DNA of 44,815 nt, taken from Peptoniphilaceae bacterium (GTDB lineage Bacteria > Bacillota > Clostridia > Tissierellales > Peptoniphilaceae). The DNA lies in NCBI GenBank assembly GCA_022779285.1, contig JALFST010000003.1, positions 1 through 44,815 of the forward strand, read 5' to 3'. Below, in pieces: positions 17,010 to 26,184 of this stretch (positions are counted from its first letter, which is position 1; each line of letters starts with the position of its first letter). The notes beneath the pieces were generated by a model, which saw only the letters and a program-made list of their open reading frames with translations, was not told the origin of the DNA and ran no database searches. The position numbers and the translations under genes are program-made.

Positions 17010-20000
17010 ATGGTAAAGAATTTTTTATCGAAGATCGGAAGAATCATAGGCATTCTTTTTCTATGCTTGATGATTTTTTTGGCGATTTTATGCGGATATC
17101 TGGCCGGCTCCATGCTGAAGGTTGCGGAGGCTGCCCCGAAAGTAAATCCTGATACCTTGCTTTCCGGCTTAAATGAAAACTCAACAATTGTAGACAGCTC
17201 GGGAAATCTGGTCGAGCAGATCGAAACCGCAGAATACAGAAAAATCGTACCTTATGAGCAAATTCCGAAAAATCTGGTAAATGCTTTTATCAGTGCCGAG
17301 GATCGTCGCTTTTATGAGCATAACGGTGTTGATTTCATCGGAATTTTGGCTACGGTCAAGGATTTCTTCTCTTCGGGAAATATGCGCGGTGCCTCTACGA
17401 TTACGATGCAGCTTGCGCGCGATATGTACTTAAATAAGGATGTCAACTGGATTCGCAAGATACAGGAAATTTTTGTGGCGCTTCAAATCGATAAGATGAT
17501 GACCAAGGATCAGATTATGGAATCCTATCTGAATCGAATTTTCTTCGGTCAGAACGCATACGGTGTCGAGGCCGCTTCACAAATTTATTTTTCAAAAAAT
17601 GTACAAGATCTCAATCTTGCACAGTGTGCGGCGCTGGCCAGTATCGTCCCCGCACCGAGCCATTATGCGCTCTATGTCACCTATCGTCCTTCTCAGGTCA
17701 AGGATGAGCGCGTACTTGGAGAAACCTCCATCAACGGAGAACGATATATGGCGATTTACAACCCTCCTGCCTATGAGCGTGAAAAATATGTTCTCAAAGA
17801 AATGCTTAAAAACGGATATATTTCGCAGGCGGAATACGATGAAGCGGTCAATACGGATGTTGCTGCTACCATCCAGCCGCCAACAAAGCGTGCGGATAAT
17901 ATTTCCAACTATGTAACACAGCTTGTTCGTGATCAGGCCATTTCTGTTCTCATGGATTCTCAGAACATCACGGAAACCGAGGCAAGGCAGCTTCTTCTCT
18001 ATGGCGGATTGACCGTAACGACAACGGTGGATATGGATTTACAGCGCAAGCTTCAAGACTATGTAGGTTCTATTCAGCGAACCGTCTCCGGAACCGTAAG
18101 CGGTTCTTCCGGAGATCTCGCCATCAATGTCTCTCTCGACAGCAATGGAAATCTTTTGAACAGAAATGGAAATTTGATCTACTATAAACGCACCAATCTC
18201 CTGGACAGCAACAATCAGGTTGTCATTCCTAAAAGTCAGTATACCTTTGATAATTCCAATAATCTTATCATTCGCCCGGGTCGCGTCCGCGGCTATAACG
18301 GCTATTTGGATATTACGGACATGTATGATTATGATGAAAATGATGTTCTTCGCGTCTACCGTGTGGGAACAATTCCCATCAATGCGGATTCCCTATCCGT
18401 GGATGGAGAAGGCATGATCACCATTGCCGCTAAATTTCTGCAGGAAAGCACCACGCCTCTCTACACAGTCCGAGATGACGGCGCTCTGATTTTGAATTCC
18501 GAATACTACGATGTGGATCAAAGAGGCACAATTCAGCCGCAGATCGCCATGACCGTTCTCGACACAAAAACGGGTGAGGTGCGCGCGGTAATTGGCGGAC
18601 GTGAATCGGATGAAACCTTCTATTCCAATCGTGCCACCGACTTTCCGAGACAGCCGGGATCTTCCTTCAAGCCTCTTGCGGACTATACCGGCGCCATTGC
18701 TCTCGGATATAACCAGGGCGCAGTCATGGATGATGTTCCCTACCAGATGCTCGATGGCAATCCATGGCCCCGCAACGTTACCGGGAGATATCAGGGATTG
18801 ATGAATATGTATGATGCATTAATCATCTCCTCCAACCCTGTTGCTGTAAGATGGCTCGAAAAAATCGGAATGGATGTATCCAAGGAATATCTCACTCGAT
18901 ATGGAATTATCGACCGAAATCATCCGGAGCGTGATCATTTTGTAGAAGCCTCGGAGGATGCCGCACATAATGACGAAAATCTTTCCATGGCTATCGGCTC
19001 CCTGACAACAGGTGTCACAACGCTGGAGATGGCAAACGCGTATCAAGCTCTCGGAAACAACGGCACAAGAAATCAGGCTCTTTGTATTTCAAAGATCACC
19101 GACAACAGTGGAAAAGTATATTTTGAAAACAAGCATACCGCAATCGAGGTAACAAAGCCCGAAGAAAACTATCAGCTGCTCGACATTCTTAAAGATTACG
19201 TTACCGTAGGATATACAAAAAACTATATCAGCAAGACGAATATCGATGTTGCCGGAAAAACCGGTACGACCAATGATCAGCGCGACTTCTGGTTCTGCGG
19301 CACCTCCCCCTATTACTCGGTTGCCATTTGGACCGGACCGGATAACGGACAGCTTTCCTTAAAGGGCGATTCCGGAATTGCTGCAAGGCTTTTCGCACAG
19401 GTCAATGCCATCTTAAATGAAGGAAAGGAAGCTGCCGAATTTGAAATTCCGGCAGGACTGCACGAAGAAGAAATCTGCATGCTCTCCGGTATGAAGCCGA
19501 CTGCCGCATGCAAATCCGATCCCAAGCATGGCGTCAAGACCGTTCTGGTAAGCGACGCGACTGCACCGAAGGAAGAGTGTAATGTGCATGTCATCCGGGA
19601 AATTGATGTTCGAAACAATCTGCTGGCCAATGATAATTTGCCCGGCTTCCTGAAAGCATCCCGCGTCTTTATTCAACGTCCCGTTCCCTATGATCCGTCG
19701 AAATTCAACGGAATTACGCCGGAGGATTGGAGCTTACAGGTTCCGACCGCATATTCGAATTTGCCAAGCGTTCTGCAGCCATCCACGGTAACAAACCCTG
19801 ACGGCTCTACCACGGTCAGAACCTATGATATGAATGATGGAAGCTTCGTCGATGTCACCACCTATCCGGATCAAAGCAAAAAAACCGTTTATTATGATGC
19901 GGCCGGCAATGTCCTGAGAGAGCAGGTGACGGAAGCGCCCTCCGCCCCCAGTACGGATGCGCCGAACAATAATACGAACCAGCCTGCACCCGCGAATTAG
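17010..20000 (+). CDS. Class A penicillin-binding protein (PBP1A type)
   Basis: Bifunctional peptidoglycan synthase: GT51 glycosyltransferase plus transpeptidase, anchored by one N-terminal span (about 12-34). The glycosyltransferase contains catalytic Glu97 in EDRRFYEHNGVD and GASTITMQLARDMYL (128-142). The transpeptidase motifs are SSFK (551-554), SSN (607-609) and KTGT (750-753). Between them, residues 355-510 hold an Asn/Asp/Gly-rich insert of beta character. The end (about 960-996) is rich in Ala, Pro, Thr and Asn and probably extends into the wall. At 996 aa it is longer than most (700-900). The GGAGG site and ATG at 17010 are clear. The response regulator starts 15 nt downstream. Confidence 0.95.
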   Translation: MVKNFLSKIGRIIGILFLCLMIFLAILCGYLAGSMLKVAEAAPKVNPDTLLSGLNENSTIVDSSGNLVEQIETAEYRKIVPYEQIPKNLVNAFISAEDRRFYEHNGVDFIGILATVKDFFSSGNMRGASTITMQLARDMYLNKDVNWIRKIQEIFVALQIDKMMTKDQIMESYLNRIFFGQNAYGVEAASQIYFSKNVQDLNLAQCAALASIVPAPSHYALYVTYRPSQVKDERVLGETSINGERYMAIYNPPAYEREKYVLKEMLKNGYISQAEYDEAVNTDVAATIQPPTKRADNISNYVTQLVRDQAISVLMDSQNITETEARQLLLYGGLTVTTTVDMDLQRKLQDYVGSIQRTVSGTVSGSSGDLAINVSLDSNGNLLNRNGNLIYYKRTNLLDSNNQVVIPKSQYTFDNSNNLIIRPGRVRGYNGYLDITDMYDYDENDVLRVYRVGTIPINADSLSVDGEGMITIAAKFLQESTTPLYTVRDDGALILNSEYYDVDQRGTIQPQIAMTVLDTKTGEVRAVIGGRESDETFYSNRATDFPRQPGSSFKPLADYTGAIALGYNQGAVMDDVPYQMLDGNPWPRNVTGRYQGLMNMYDALIISSNPVAVRWLEKIGMDVSKEYLTRYGIIDRNHPERDHFVEASEDAAHNDENLSMAIGSLTTGVTTLEMANAYQALGNNGTRNQALCISKITDNSGKVYFENKHTAIEVTKPEENYQLLDILKDYVTVGYTKNYISKTNIDVAGKTGTTNDQRDFWFCGTSPYYSVAIWTGPDNGQLSLKGDSGIAARLFAQVNAILNEGKEAAEFEIPAGLHEEEICMLSGMKPTAACKSDPKHGVKTVLVSDATAPKEECNVHVIREIDVRNNLLANDNLPGFLKASRVFIQRPVPYDPSKFNGITPEDWSLQVPTAYSNLPSVLQPSTVTNPDGSTTVRTYDMNDGSFVDVTTYPDQSKKTVYYDAAGNVLREQVTEAPSAPSTDAPNNNTNQPAPAN

Positions 20001-20015
20001 TCGAAAGGAGAGAAC

Positions 20016-20711
20016 ATGTCACGAAAAATTCTCCTCGTTGAAGATGAACAAGGAATCTTAAATATTGAAAAAGCCTATCTTCTCAAGGAAGGCTTTCAGG
20101 TGGAAACCGCTATGGACGGCACAACTGCTCTTGCTCTGTTTCAGGAGCAAAATCCGGATCTCATTGTCCTTGATCTCATGCTGCCCGGTCTCTCCGGCGA
20201 AGAGCTGCTCTCGAGAATACGCGAAGCCTCCAATGCGCCGGTCATCATTGTCAGTGCAAAGTCCGAGGAGGACGATCGCGTAAATAATTTGCGCAACGGT
20301 GCGGATGATTATCTGGTCAAGCCCTTTTCTGCACGAGAATTTGTGGAGCGTGTCAAAGCGGTTCTACGCCGTCTTCCTGAAGAAGAGGAGGCGCAGGTGC
20401 TGCGGACCAGGGACGGCTGCCTGCGAATTGATATCCAAAGCATGCGTGCTTTCCGAAATGATGAAGAGGTGCACCTCACAAAAAACGAATTTCTTATCGT
20501 CGAAACGCTTTTTACGCACCCCAATAAAATATTCACGCGTGATGAAATCATAGAAGTAGCCTTTGGGATCGATTATGAGGCTTTTGACAGAGCGATTGAT
20601 ACTCATATCAAGAATATCCGCCAAAAGCTGGAGGAGGATCCGAAAAATCCGAAGTATATCAAAACCGTATATGGCGTCGGCTATCGGGCTGGAGGCTTTG
20701 ATGAAGCTTAG
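20016..20711 (+). CDS. OmpR/PhoB-family response regulator
   Basis: Cytosolic two-component response regulator, 231 aa. The receiver domain has acidic residues near 10-11, phospho-acceptor Asp53 in PDLIVLDLMLPG, Thr/Ser switch (IIVSAKS near 77-83) and Lys102 in LVKPF. A winged-helix DNA-binding domain follows (LTKNEFLIVETLFTHPNKIF, then DTHIKNIRQKLEEDP and YGVGYRAG). AGGAG precedes the ATG. It lies 15 nt after the PBP gene and overlaps the kinase by 11 nt. The targets are unknown; proximity suggests wall genes, possibly the PBP itself. Confidence 0.95.
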   Translation: MSRKILLVEDEQGILNIEKAYLLKEGFQVETAMDGTTALALFQEQNPDLIVLDLMLPGLSGEELLSRIREASNAPVIIVSAKSEEDDRVNNLRNGADDYLVKPFSAREFVERVKAVLRRLPEEEEAQVLRTRDGCLRIDIQSMRAFRNDEEVHLTKNEFLIVETLFTHPNKIFTRDEIIEVAFGIDYEAFDRAIDTHIKNIRQKLEEDPKNPKYIKTVYGVGYRAGGFDEA

Positions 20712-22065
20712 AACCCGTATGACCCTGCAGGTAGGCGCCGTTATTTTATCCGCGATCATCATTCTTTCCATAGGAATGATGATCGTCTTTTCATCTACCT
20801 TTGAAAACTATTTACGCAATTTTCAATCGGAGAAAATGCACAGCATCATCACCGATTTGAGTGAAATTATTCGAGAGGAAAATATTGATCTGGCTTCCTC
20901 GGAGTTTCATGATCGATTGGACTATTACGCGCGTGATACCAATATCAATATCAGCATTTTGGATCGCTCCTCCCGCATCGTAGCCACTTATTCCGGACTC
21001 AAAAAACAAACCTCCCCTGCCATTCGGATTGAGGAATATCAGCTGATCGACAGTCAAAGAAATCCTCTGGGCAGCATGCTGGTCACCTATGACTCCCAGG
21101 ATCCGGAGGTTGAAGTAGCCGTAAACACGTTTCGTGCCAAATCTCTCGGTTCGATGGCGGCACTTCTTCTTGGCTATGCGATTCTTTCCGGTGTTCTCGG
21201 ATATTCCATGTCCCGGACGGTTACCACGCCTATAGAATCCTTGACGAAAAAGACGAACGAGCTTCGAAAGAAAAATTATAAAACCACATTTGATTCCTCT
21301 AATATCACGGAGATCCAGGAGCTGAGTGCAAATTTGCAATTTCTTGCCAATACCCTGGATCAGCAAGAGGAAGCAAGACAGAATTATGCACAGGATATTT
21401 CCCACGAGCTTCGAACACCGCTAACCAATCTTCAGCTTCATTTGGATGCCATGGAGGACGGTGTTATTGCTACAGATCAGGACTCGATTCAGTCATTGCG
21501 ATCCAATGTAAATCAGCTGACATCCATTGTAGAACGCTTGCGCAGCACGTTTGCGGATGCATCTATGATTTCCAATGCAAAATGGGAAAACGCAAATCTG
21601 TCCATGCTGTTAAATGAGTGGATTGACGGTTTTGAGCCCATGATTGCAAAAAAAAATGCATCCTTTCAACGTGTCATTGAAAAGGATGTCAATTTAAAAA
21701 CGGACCCGAAGCTTGTACGGCTCGTAGTCAGCAATCTGATATCCAATGCCATTAAAGCGATTGATACGAAAGGTATTGTCCGCGTGATCTTAACTCACAC
21801 GCGTAATGAGGTTCTTCTCACAGTTGCGGATAATGGTGTCGGACTCAGCTCCGATGAGATCAAGCATTTATTTGATCGATTCTATCGTGTAGACAGCTCC
21901 CGAAATCGGCAATTAGGCGGCCAGGGACTCGGCCTGGCCATTACAAGAAATATCGTTACACAGCTGGGAGGCCGCATTCACGTGACCAGCCGTGTCGGAA
22001 AGGGAGCCACCTTTCGAGTCTCTTTGCCGACAAGGCTTTTTTCCGATCAGAGAGATACAAACTAA
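20701..22065 (+). CDS. Sensor histidine kinase (HAMP, HisKA)
   Basis: Membrane sensor kinase partner of the adjacent regulator, 454 aa from ATG 20701, which has GGAGG five bases upstream; a frame extending back into the regulator gene is not used. Span 1 is near 10-30, an external sensor domain of about 118 residues follows, span 2 is near 150-170, then HAMP (about 171-225) and HisKA with His235 in DISHELRTPLTNLQ. The ATPase domain has NLISNAIKA (N box), DNGVGLS (G1) and GGQGLGLAI (G2). The sensor domain has no motif I can assign. The stop overlaps the convergent dusB stop. Confidence 0.95.
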   Translation: MKLRTRMTLQVGAVILSAIIILSIGMMIVFSSTFENYLRNFQSEKMHSIITDLSEIIREENIDLASSEFHDRLDYYARDTNINISILDRSSRIVATYSGLKKQTSPAIRIEEYQLIDSQRNPLGSMLVTYDSQDPEVEVAVNTFRAKSLGSMAALLLGYAILSGVLGYSMSRTVTTPIESLTKKTNELRKKNYKTTFDSSNITEIQELSANLQFLANTLDQQEEARQNYAQDISHELRTPLTNLQLHLDAMEDGVIATDQDSIQSLRSNVNQLTSIVERLRSTFADASMISNAKWENANLSMLLNEWIDGFEPMIAKKNASFQRVIEKDVNLKTDPKLVRLVVSNLISNAIKAIDTKGIVRVILTHTRNEVLLTVADNGVGLSSDEIKHLFDRFYRVDSSRNRQLGGQGLGLAITRNIVTQLGGRIHVTSRVGKGATFRVSLPTRLFSDQRDTN

Positions 22066-23069
22066 GAGAAGAGCAAAGAGAGAATGGAGCGAATTTCTGA
22101 TAAATTCTCGGTTCGCATAAGCTCGGTGCGCGCTTTCGCGGCTCCTTTCAGACCCGCAATATACCATGCTAAATTTTTCCGCATAAAGAGAATAGCGGCA
22201 TGTTGCCCACGCATCGCAATTTCCTGCTCATAATGCTCTTGTATCACTTGAAATCGCTCCCGAGCAGTAGGATGCACCACCTTTTCTCCCTTCATGGCCT
22301 GCCGGATCTCTCGGAACAAAAATGGATTTCCCATAGCGCCGCGCCCGATGGCGATCCCGTCGCAATGTGTCTCGGATATCATCGACTGCGCACTTTGCGG
22401 GGAATTGACATCCCCATTCCCGACAACAGGAATCGTCAGTGCATCCTTGAGCTTTGCAATCGCCTCCCAATTTGCGCTGCCCGAATATTGCTGACAGGTA
22501 GTTCGCCCATGTAAGGTCACGTGAGCCGCTCCCTCCTCTTGTGCAATTTTTCCGATTTCGAGATAGTTTTGGTGCTCCTCATCCCATCCCAGGCGGAATT
22601 TGACGCTCACCGGTTTTGAGGATGCCTTTACCATTGCTCCAATGACTTTACCTGCCAGAATCGGATCCTTCATCAATGCGGAGCCTTCCCCGTTTTTTAC
22701 GATTTTCGGTGCCGGACAGCCCATGTTCAAATCGATGCCGACAAACTCCGATCGAAGATTCAGCTTTTCCCGGATCACTTTTCCCATAATCTGAGGATCC
22801 TTCCCGAAAATTTGGCAAAAAATGTGATTTTCGGACGGATCTGTATTCAATAAAAGTTCTGTTCGTTCACTATCATAATATAGACCGCTTGCCGAAACCA
22901 TTTCCGTCACGGCAAAGTCAGCTCCCATGGCAAAGCATAGAGAGCGAAAGGGTCTGTCGCTTACACCCGCCAACGGAGAAAGACCGATCGGAATTCTTCC
23001 TTCAGGAAAACTCCGATCGACCTGCCCTTGTGCGTGTGGATCTTGCGTCTTTTGTAAATCAAAGTCCAT
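22062..23069 (-). CDS. dusB: tRNA-dihydrouridine synthase (DusB family)
   Basis: FMN- and NADPH-dependent reductase that converts uridines of the tRNA D-loop to dihydrouridine. The 335 aa product has the FMN-barrel start GLSPLAGVSDRPFR (the usual APMAGVTD, slightly changed), catalytic Cys in LNMGCPAPKIVKNGEGSAL, SVKFRLGWD, HVTLHGRT, VVGNGDVNSP and AIGRGAMGNPFLF. An extra 25 or so residues precede the barrel, and GGAAAGGA supports this ATG. It is the last gene of the long minus-strand run, 21 nt after coaX, a pairing seen in many Bacillota. Its TAG stop shares bases with the TAA stop of the kinase on the other strand. Confidence 0.94.
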   Translation of the reverse strand: MDFDLQKTQDPHAQGQVDRSFPEGRIPIGLSPLAGVSDRPFRSLCFAMGADFAVTEMVSASGLYYDSERTELLLNTDPSENHIFCQIFGKDPQIMGKVIREKLNLRSEFVGIDLNMGCPAPKIVKNGEGSALMKDPILAGKVIGAMVKASSKPVSVKFRLGWDEEHQNYLEIGKIAQEEGAAHVTLHGRTTCQQYSGSANWEAIAKLKDALTIPVVGNGDVNSPQSAQSMISETHCDGIAIGRGAMGNPFLFREIRQAMKGEKVVHPTARERFQVIQEHYEQEIAMRGQHAAILFMRKNLAWYIAGLKGAAKARTELMRTENLSEIRSILSLLFS

Positions 23070-23090
23070 GGATTTCCTTTCCGAGAGAAT

Positions 23091-23912
23091 CTACCGTTTT
23101 GCTTTTACGGTACGATCATACACAATTCGAAGTCCGAAAAGGGTCAAATCTCTCTCCACCACATCCAAATGCTTCAGGTTTTGATTCAGAAGATTTGAAA
23201 ATCCTCCTGTGGCAATCACCCTCGGCTTTTTTTGGGTGTTTTTCTGTATTTCCTCGATAATGGACTCCGTGATTCCGTCAATCAGCCCCAAATATCCACG
23301 AACAATGCCCACCTGCATCGCTTTTTCCGTATTGTTTCCTATGGATGTATCCGGGATTTCCAGCTCGACACGCGGCAGCTTGGATGTTCCCACGGTTAGG
23401 GCTCTTGCGGCAATTCCCATTCCCGGCGCAATCGAACCACCGAGATATTCTCCGTTCGCACTCACCACATCATGTGTAATCGCTGTACCGACATCAATCA
23501 GGATTAATGGAGAGCCGTCTCCGAACAACTCTAAACCGGCAACGGCATTGATAATTCGATCCGCTCCGACCTCACGAGGATTGTCCACGCGAAGGATCAG
23601 CCCCGTTTTAGTTCCTTCGCCCACGATCATGGGATCAATGCCCAGGTAGCGGACACAAATTGTTGTCATCTGATGCACAAGCTCCGGAACAACGCAAGCA
23701 ATGATTGCTCCATCAATCTTCGGATTCTCGTCATAGAGGTAGCCCAGAATCCCCGCCAGTTCGATCCCATATTCATCAGATGTTTTGGATGGATTGGATT
23801 GAAGGCGCCATTGATGCTCAATGACATTTCCCCGAAACAATCCAAATGTGATATTGCTGTTTCCTACATCGATTGCGAGCAATAGCCCGTCTTTTGTGTT
23901 TTTTGGTTTCAT
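23091..23912 (-). CDS. coaX: Type III pantothenate kinase
   Basis: First committed enzyme of coenzyme A synthesis, ATP-dependent and not inhibited by CoA. The 273 aa product belongs to the ASKHA fold: LLAIDVGNSNITFGLF near 10-25 (phosphate 1), GADRIINAVAG (pantothenate-binding region) near 107-117, LILIDVGTAITHDVV near 125-139 (catalytic Asp), and VIATGGFSNLL near 238-248. Only a weak AGAAG precedes the ATG at 23910-23912, and the gene follows the transporter after 10 nt. Together with that transporter it forms an uptake-and-trap pair for pantothenate. Confidence 0.96.
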   Translation of the reverse strand: MKPKNTKDGLLLAIDVGNSNITFGLFRGNVIEHQWRLQSNPSKTSDEYGIELAGILGYLYDENPKIDGAIIACVVPELVHQMTTICVRYLGIDPMIVGEGTKTGLILRVDNPREVGADRIINAVAGLELFGDGSPLILIDVGTAITHDVVSANGEYLGGSIAPGMGIAARALTVGTSKLPRVELEIPDTSIGNNTEKAMQVGIVRGYLGLIDGITESIIEEIQKNTQKKPRVIATGGFSNLLNQNLKHLDVVERDLTLFGLRIVYDRTVKAKR

Positions 23913-23922
23913 AGGCTTCTAA

Positions 23923-24534
23923 TCAGTGTTGCACCGACTCTACTTTCTTTTTTTCACCGGATGGAATGACCTTGCATAGCGGAACTGCGATCACTGTTGC
24001 TGCAATGGCCTCCGGAATGCCATTTCCGGCACAGATTCCCAAAACGAATTTCAAAACCGTTGACTGTTCAATATTCATTGCCTCCGCAAGCTGCGGCGCA
24101 TAAAGAATATACATCATTCCCATCACCATTACCGTATGAAGTACGGTTCCGAGAAATGCCGGAACGCCATAGGCAATTGACCAATGCTGTTTTTTCAGCG
24201 TATTGGCTAAGAGTCCCACAATCACACCGAAAAGGACACGCGGTATGATACTGATCATAGGATTCATCAGTGCAAAGGAAAGCGGACCGCTCATCATCTG
24301 AAGAGCCTTGATACAGGAAATCAATCCGAAGCAAAGTCCAAGGATGAGACCGTATTGCCAGCCGCCGACAATCGCGCCCACAACTACAGGAATATGCATC
24401 GTGGTGACGTTGATCGGCCCGATGGAGATAAATCCAATAGATGTGAGATTGAGCAACAATAGAATGGCCAGAAATATGCCCAGACGTGTCAGGTTATGGG
24501 CACTGAAAAACTCTTTCCGTGTACGATAATTCAT
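23923..24534 (-). CDS. ECF transporter S component, probably for pantothenate
   Basis: Small integral membrane protein of 203 aa with about six spans, of the ECF S-component type: substrate-specific subunits that plug into a shared energising module (EcfA, EcfA', EcfT) encoded elsewhere. The short basic N-terminus leads into NLTRLGIFLAILLLLNLT; a middle segment GWQYGLILGLCFGLISCIKAL and the C-terminal GNGIPEAIAATVIAVPL fit the fold. AGGAGG precedes the ATG. The substrate is inferred from the neighbour coaX, 10 nt downstream; PanT-type S components often sit beside pantothenate kinase genes. Another vitamin cannot be ruled out. Confidence 0.75.
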   Translation of the reverse strand: MNYRTRKEFFSAHNLTRLGIFLAILLLLNLTSIGFISIGPINVTTMHIPVVVGAIVGGWQYGLILGLCFGLISCIKALQMMSGPLSFALMNPMISIIPRVLFGVIVGLLANTLKKQHWSIAYGVPAFLGTVLHTVMVMGMMYILYAPQLAEAMNIEQSTVLKFVLGICAGNGIPEAIAATVIAVPLCKVIPSGEKKKVESVQH

Positions 24535-24558
24535 TTTGTCCTCCTCTGAGTCCTTTCT

Positions 24559-26163
24559 TTATTTTTCCCGATGCTTCATGCTCGCTTCGATAAAGCCCAT
24601 AAAAAACGGGTGCGGAGCGTTGGGCCTGGATTTGAATTCAGGATGGAACTGGCTTGCAATGAAAAACGGATGATCGGTTCTTTCCACGATTTCCACAAGG
24701 TTGCGGGAAAGCTGCATTCCGCTAAACCGCAAAGTGGACTCCTTTTCGAAACGATCACGATACTTGTTATTGAATTCGTAGCGGTGACGATGGCGCTCTA
24801 CGATGTCATGGCGACCATAAAGACGATATGCCAGAGAATCATCCGCCAAATGACAGTCATAGTTGCCTAAACGCAGAGTACCGCCCAAATCCTTGACCTC
24901 CTCCTGCTCCTTCAGCAATGAGATCACAGGATTTTTCGTATCGGGATCAAATTCTGTAGACTCCGCATCCGCCAGTCCCAACTCGTTACGCGCCGATTCG
25001 ATGACTGCAATCTGCATCCCCAGGCAGATTCCTAAGTATGGAATCTGATTTTCTCTTGCATAGCGAGCTGCTGCGATCATCCCCTCGCTGCCACGCTCTC
25101 CAAATCCTCCGGGCACAATGATGCCATCGATATCGGCAAAAAATTCACCGGCATTGCTGTCCGTAATTTCCTCTGAATTCATGTAATCCACTTCCACGCG
25201 TGAACCTAAATTGTATCCGGCATCATAAAGCGCTTCATAAACCGAGAGATAGGAATCCTTAAGCTCCGTATATTTTCCCACAAGAGCGACACGGACAACC
25301 TCTGATGCCTGCTTGAAGGAATCACACATTGCCTTCCACTGATCGGTATAATCGGTACGAGGAGTGAGCCCAAAGTGCTTCAGCACATATTGATCTAAGC
25401 CCTGCTCCCGAAATACGAGGGGCACCTCATAGATCAGCTCGACGGTTTTGGACTCGATAATCGCTTCCCTCGGCAGATCACAGAAGAGCGAAATCTTCTC
25501 AAAAATATCTTCTGTAATTGGCTCCTCTGCACGTAGGATAAAGACATCCGGCTTAATGCCATAGCTCATCAGATCCTTAAAGGAGTGCTGTGCCGGTTTT
25601 GTCTTGAGCTCCGAGGTACCGGGAATGGTCGGAATCAGGACGGTGTGCATGAAAAGAACATTTTCCGGTTGCTGTGAGTGAATTTGACGAATCGCCTCAA
25701 TAAATGGCTGTGATTCAATATCACCTACGGTGCCTCCAATTTCCGTAATAATGAAATCAGCCTCCGATTCCTCCGCAACACGATAAATCTTATCCTTGAT
25801 CTCATTGGTAACATGAGGAATGACTTGAACCGTCTTTCCCTCATATTCGCCCTCTCTCTCCTTGCGAATGACATTCTGATAGATACGACCGCTGGTAATG
25901 GACGAGTTTTTTGTCAGCTCCACATCAATAAAACGCTCATAATGCCCTAAATCCAAATCCGTTTCACCGCCATCGCGGGTGACAAAAACCTCACCATGCT
26001 GATAGGGACTCATGGTACCCGGATCGACATTCAAATACGGATCAAACTTCTGCATAAAAACGGAAAAGCCATTGTCCTTTAGCAGCCTGCCCACGCTTGC
26101 GGCGCTGATTCCTTTTCCGATGCCGGAAACGACACCCCCTGTTACGAATATAAACTTCGACAT
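24559..26163 (-). CDS. pyrG: CTP synthase
   Basis: Amidotransferase-synthetase that makes CTP from UTP, ATP and glutamine. The 534 aa product has the synthetase domain (1-265: FVTGGVVSGIGKGISAASVG, then FDPYLNVDPGTMSPYQHGEV and EIGGTVGDIESQPF) and the class I glutaminase domain with nucleophile Cys in LGICLGMQIAVIE and the His-Pro-Glu of FHPEFKSRP. Full length. The upstream gene is only 21 nt away, so there is no room for the GGGC-dependent leader attenuator known for pyrG in Bacillus; expression depends on the long operon or an internal promoter. Confidence 0.98.
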   Translation of the reverse strand: MSKFIFVTGGVVSGIGKGISAASVGRLLKDNGFSVFMQKFDPYLNVDPGTMSPYQHGEVFVTRDGGETDLDLGHYERFIDVELTKNSSITSGRIYQNVIRKEREGEYEGKTVQVIPHVTNEIKDKIYRVAEESEADFIITEIGGTVGDIESQPFIEAIRQIHSQQPENVLFMHTVLIPTIPGTSELKTKPAQHSFKDLMSYGIKPDVFILRAEEPITEDIFEKISLFCDLPREAIIESKTVELIYEVPLVFREQGLDQYVLKHFGLTPRTDYTDQWKAMCDSFKQASEVVRVALVGKYTELKDSYLSVYEALYDAGYNLGSRVEVDYMNSEEITDSNAGEFFADIDGIIVPGGFGERGSEGMIAAARYARENQIPYLGICLGMQIAVIESARNELGLADAESTEFDPDTKNPVISLLKEQEEVKDLGGTLRLGNYDCHLADDSLAYRLYGRHDIVERHRHRYEFNNKYRDRFEKESTLRFSGMQLSRNLVEIVERTDHPFFIASQFHPEFKSRPNAPHPFFMGFIEASMKHREK

Positions 26164-26184
26164 CCTACCTGGTCCTTTCGTTTC

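Noticed and set aside
20563-20700. An extended N-terminus for the sensor kinase
   Set aside because: The extension overlaps the response regulator's DNA-binding domain in another frame; GGAGG before ATG 20701 and the first membrane span support the shorter start.
20812-21405. A 197-codon minus-strand open frame
   Set aside because: Antisense to the sensor kinase, with no family signature.
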